This document shows positions 61,335-64,000 of a stretch of DNA of 64,000 nucleotides, one piece after another. The stretch covers positions 1 to 64,000 of the forward strand of contig JAJFUB010000029.1 in assembly GCA_021372615.1 (NCBI GenBank). Direction: 5' to 3'. The notes beneath the pieces were generated by a model. That model made no database searches, was not told where the DNA came from, and saw only the letters and a list, made by a program, of their open reading frames with translations. Origin of the DNA: a bacterium (lineage in GTDB: Bacteria; Armatimonadota; Zipacnadia; Zipacnadales; UBA11051). The first letter of the stretch is position 1; every line of letters starts with the position of its first letter. The position numbers and the translations under genes were made by a program.

Positions 61335-63335
61335 CTACGTGAGGCGGAGCACCCCTGTCACGAAGCTCCCCGTCGCCCCCGGACCGGGCTGGCCGCCGCC
61401 GATGGCGAGCAGGAATTCTCCTGGCTCGAGCATGGGCTCGCCGGCCTCGCTGTAGCAGACGAGCTGCTCCGGGCGGAGTGTGAAGCTGACCTGGCGCTGC
61501 TCGCCCGGTTGCAGGTGCACTCGCTGGCAGCCCTGCAGTTGCCGCAACGGCACCGCGACTGTGGCCTCCAGGTCAGTCACGTAGAGTTGCACGACCTCAT
61601 CCCCCGGGCGATCACCGACATTGGTCACGGTGGCGCCCAGCACGACCTGTTCACCCGTCCTGGCCTTGTGCGGGGTAACCGTCAGGTCGCCATAGGCGAA
61701 GCGCGTGTAGCTCAAGCCATAGCCGAAGCGGTACAGGGTCTCGGCCTCGGAGAAGCGATAGGTGCGCCCCGCCATGCCGTAGTCGCTGAAGGCGGGCAGT
61801 TGGTCGAGCGACCGGTAGAACGTCACCGGCAGGCGTCCGGCCGGGCTGACGTCGCCCCAGAGCACTTCAGCCAGCGCGGTCCCCGCCTCCTCGCCACCGT
61901 ACCACGTCGCCAGGATCGCGTTCACGTGCTCCTCGGCCCAGTTCACCGCAATCGCACTGCCCGAGAGGAGGACCAGGACGACAGGCTTCCCCACCGCCGC
62001 CACCTCCCGCAGCAAGGCCTCCTGGATCGGCGGCAGGTCAATGTATGTGCGGTCGCCGCTGCGGTTGAGGTCAGAGTCGCCCTCCTCGCCCTCGAGGCGC
62101 GGGGAGAGGCCGAGGACCATGACCACCACGTCGGCCTCCGCCGCCAGCGCCACGGCCTGGGCGAAGCCCGAGCGGTCCTCGCCGACGAGGTCGCAGCCGC
62201 GAGCGTAGCTGACCGCCACGCTCTCGCCTGCGCGACGCATGATGCCCTGCAGGGGCGTCACGGCCGCCGAGGGCTCACCGTTGTAGTTGCCCAACAACAC
62301 CGACACATCGTCCGCGTTCGGGCCGATGACCGCGAGGCGCTTCACGTCCGCCGCCAGCGGCAGCACGCCATCGTTCTTGAGCAGCACGATGGACTCTTGC
62401 GCCGCGAGCAGAGCCAGCGCGCGGTGTGCGGCGCAGTCGTTCACCTCCAGGGGGATCCCAGCGTATGGCACGCGTTCGGGCGGGTCGAACATGCCCAGCC
62501 GGAAGCGGGCCTCGAGCAGCCGCTGCAGCGACACGTCCAGTTCCGCCTCGGAGATCAGGCCCTGCTCCACTGCGCCCGTCAGTGCGCCGTAGGTGCAGCC
62601 GCAGTTGAGATCGCAGCCGGCCTTGACCGACAGGGCTGCCGCCTCCTCGGGGCTGGCGCTGCATGCCTCCCCGTTGACGCGGTTGTAGGCCGACATGATG
62701 GACCCGGCCCCCGCCTCGACGACGGCTCGGAAATGCGGCAGGTAGCTCTCGCGTAGATCGCGTGGGCTGACGACGGCGTCGAAGCCGTGGCGTTCGGCCT
62801 CGGGGCCGCTGTGCACGGCGAAGTGCTTCGGGGTGGCCACCAGCTTCAGGTAGTGCGGGTCATCGCCCTGGAGGCCCTTGACGAACGCCACGCCGAGCAG
62901 TGCGGCCAGGTAGGGGCATTCGCCGTAGGTCTCCTGCCCGCGCCCCCAGCGGGGGTCGCGGAAGAGATTGATGTTCGGCGTCCAAAAGGTGAGGCCGTAG
63001 TACCACAAAGAGCCGCCGTCGGCCGACAGGGCCGCATGATGCTTGGCGCGGGCCTCATCGGAGATGGCGGTGGCTACGCGGAAGACAAGGTCGGCGTCGA
63101 AGGTCGCCGCCAGGCCGATGGCCTGGGGGAAGACGGTGGCGACCCCCGCCCGGCCCACACCATGGAGGCATTCGTTCCACCAGTTGTAGGCCGGGACGCC
63201 CAGGCGGGGGATGGCGAAGGCATCGTGGACCATCTGCGAGACCTTCTCTGCCAGCGTCATGCGGCCGCACAGGTCGCGAGCGCGGTCAGCGGGGGAGAGG
63301 TCAGGGTTGAGGTAGGCGGGCGTCTCGTCGGCCAT
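61335..63335 (-). CDS. GH3 family beta-glycosidase, apparently lacking its nucleophile segment
   Basis: The 666-residue protein starts at the ATG at 63335. The GH3 N-terminal barrel (GVPAYNWWNECLHGV, RDPRWGRGQETYGE, ATPKHFAVHSGPE) and the C-terminal fibronectin-like domain (VTNVGDRPGDEVVQLYV) match GH3 xylosidases. However, IMSAYNRVNGEACSASP is joined directly to EEAAALSVKAGCDLNCGC. In GH3 xylosidases the stretch between (WGFxGYVVSDCGA...) carries the nucleophile Asp and is about 35-45 residues. That piece is missing here, so the enzyme is likely inactive unless the sequence is misassembled. Confidence 0.85.
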   Translation of the reverse strand: MADETPAYLNPDLSPADRARDLCGRMTLAEKVSQMVHDAFAIPRLGVPAYNWWNECLHGVGRAGVATVFPQAIGLAATFDADLVFRVATAISDEARAKHHAALSADGGSLWYYGLTFWTPNINLFRDPRWGRGQETYGECPYLAALLGVAFVKGLQGDDPHYLKLVATPKHFAVHSGPEAERHGFDAVVSPRDLRESYLPHFRAVVEAGAGSIMSAYNRVNGEACSASPEEAAALSVKAGCDLNCGCTYGALTGAVEQGLISEAELDVSLQRLLEARFRLGMFDPPERVPYAGIPLEVNDCAAHRALALLAAQESIVLLKNDGVLPLAADVKRLAVIGPNADDVSVLLGNYNGEPSAAVTPLQGIMRRAGESVAVSYARGCDLVGEDRSGFAQAVALAAEADVVVMVLGLSPRLEGEEGDSDLNRSGDRTYIDLPPIQEALLREVAAVGKPVVLVLLSGSAIAVNWAEEHVNAILATWYGGEEAGTALAEVLWGDVSPAGRLPVTFYRSLDQLPAFSDYGMAGRTYRFSEAETLYRFGYGLSYTRFAYGDLTVTPHKARTGEQVVLGATVTNVGDRPGDEVVQLYVTDLEATVAVPLRQLQGCQRVHLQPGEQRQVSFTLRPEQLVCYSEAGEPMLEPGEFLLAIGGGQPGPGATGSFVTGVLRLT

Positions 63336-63458
63336 GGCAGTCCCCGGCGTGCACAGGATGGCAGGGCAGTTCGCCACCAGCGCGGCTGCTCCTCCCGGAC
63401 CGGGCAGGCGTGGCAGGCAGGTCGGCGGCGTGGGGTCAACGAACTCGTACCTAACACA

Positions 63459-64000
63459 ATGAAGACCATCTTCCTGAGCGTGGCCATGGGGCTGGTCCTC
63501 GCCAGTGTGGCCATGCAGCTGACGCTGCCGGGCACCCGCAGCGAGGTGCCGGTCATCTACTGGGTGACCGACCCCAATCCCGCGCGCGAGGAGCAGATCC
63601 GCCTCTTCCAGGAGTGGCTGAAGAAGCACCACTACCCGCGGATCGAGCTGCGCCTCGACACCGCCAACAATGACACCTCCAAGAAGATCATCCAGGGCGT
63701 GTCGGGCGTGGGCGGGGACTGCATTGACATCGGCTCCGGCGGAGGGATGCGCTACTTCAACTCCATCGGCCTGCTGACCGACGTGACCCCGTGGGCCAGG
63801 GAGATGGGCTTCGACCCGAGCCATACCTACCCGGCGATGAAGACGGAGATCACCACCGACGGCCACCAGTACATGTTCCCCTGCAACTGCTACGACCACC
63901 TGTACTGGGTCAACAAGGCCACCTTCCGGAAGTACGGCCAGCCCCTCCCCCCGCTGACGTGGGACCTGCAGACCTTCGAGCGCCTCGGCAAGGCCCATGT
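63459..64000 (+). CDS. ABC transporter sugar-binding protein, 5' part (runs off the window)
   Basis: The start is the ATG at 63459; the first about 23 residues (KTIFLSVAMGLVLASVAM) form a signal or anchor segment. It continues with IYWVTDPNPAREEQIRLFQEW, the strand/helix start of extracellular solute-binding family 1, then DIGSGGGMRYFNSIGLLTDV and TDGHQYMFPCNCYDHLYWVN. The 3' end lies outside the window. No clear ribosome binding site is seen. It is divergent from the GH3 gene, with about 120 bp between, and probably starts the uptake genes of this locus. Confidence 0.85.
   Translation, partial: MKTIFLSVAMGLVLASVAMQLTLPGTRSEVPVIYWVTDPNPAREEQIRLFQEWLKKHHYPRIELRLDTANNDTSKKIIQGVSGVGGDCIDIGSGGGMRYFNSIGLLTDVTPWAREMGFDPSHTYPAMKTEITTDGHQYMFPCNCYDHLYWVNKATFRKYGQPLPPLTWDLQTFERLGKAH

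Noticed and set aside
63336-63998. Minus-strand extension of the GH3 frame to the window edge
   Set aside because: The ATG at 63335 is the natural GH3 start, and the extension is opposite the sugar-binding protein gene with no GH3 similarity.
1-64000. CRISPR array or cas genes
   Set aside because: No series of regularly spaced identical repeats and no Cas motifs were seen.

Overview
The window is GC-rich bacterial chromosome. It opens with the 3' end of a 23S rRNA gene, a 5S rRNA gene and a tRNA-Asn(GTT) gene, so it is the tail of an rRNA operon. The lifestyle genes (secreted glycosidases and lyases, Gfo/Idh oxidoreductase, xylose-isomerase-like TIM barrels, a multi-spanning membrane protein resembling the DUF6785/DUF6784 type, beta-propellers, a pectin/rhamnose-type locus) point to a plant-polysaccharide degrader. 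The gene families recall Armatimonadota or another under-cultured Terrabacteria/PVC-like lineage. That assignment is inference from gene content only.

Region 1 (557-20931) is an integrated island at tRNA-Asn. A large serine recombinase reads toward the tRNA and ends inside it on the antisense strand. The last 12 nt of the tRNA recur at 20920-20931, and at both sites a hairpin with a 10-bp stem and 10-nt loop follows. The island carries a minus-strand operon of mostly unknown cargo (3458-7056), a remnant of an Eco57I/PglX-like methylase (7081-7344), and a plus-strand defence block (7798-20816). That block runs hsdM-hsdS-hsdR, a YgjP/DUF45-type metallopeptidase, an HNH+DGQHR-motif protein, a Swt1-like HEPN protein and a STAND-like AAA ATPase with C-terminal TPR-like helices. 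The last three genes look like an uncharacterised antiviral module carried with the type I restriction system.

Region 2 (20932-30898) looks like older accretion at the same hotspot. It has further tRNA-3'-end-like sites (about 23566 and 30887-30898), propeller proteins, an acetyltransferase, a Gfo/Idh oxidoreductase and a sialidase-like protein with a prepilin-like leader. Between them lie fragments of a REP-type transposase, a sugar isomerase and an amidohydrolase.

Region 3 (30979-39785) holds a minus-strand Lhr-type helicase operon with a DUF5591-like protein and a conserved hypothetical, then a BtrH-like/GyrI-like pair.

Region 4 (39886-53821) is a carbohydrate locus. A minus-strand operon (TIM-barrel isomerase, class III aminotransferase, SDR, rhamnulokinase-like FGGY kinase, double amidohydrolase) is divergent from a GntR/HutC regulator, a GH106-like alpha-L-rhamnosidase and a secreted exo-rhamnogalacturonan-lyase-like protein. 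A perfect GTNTANAC-type operator lies at the operon start. Together these suggest release and catabolism of rhamnose from rhamnogalacturonan.

Region 5 (53833-64000) contains a PA-M28 peptidase, a large secreted GH5-like hydrolase, the membrane protein, a GH3 enzyme that seems to have lost the segment carrying its catalytic nucleophile, and the start of an ABC sugar-binding protein cut by the window edge.
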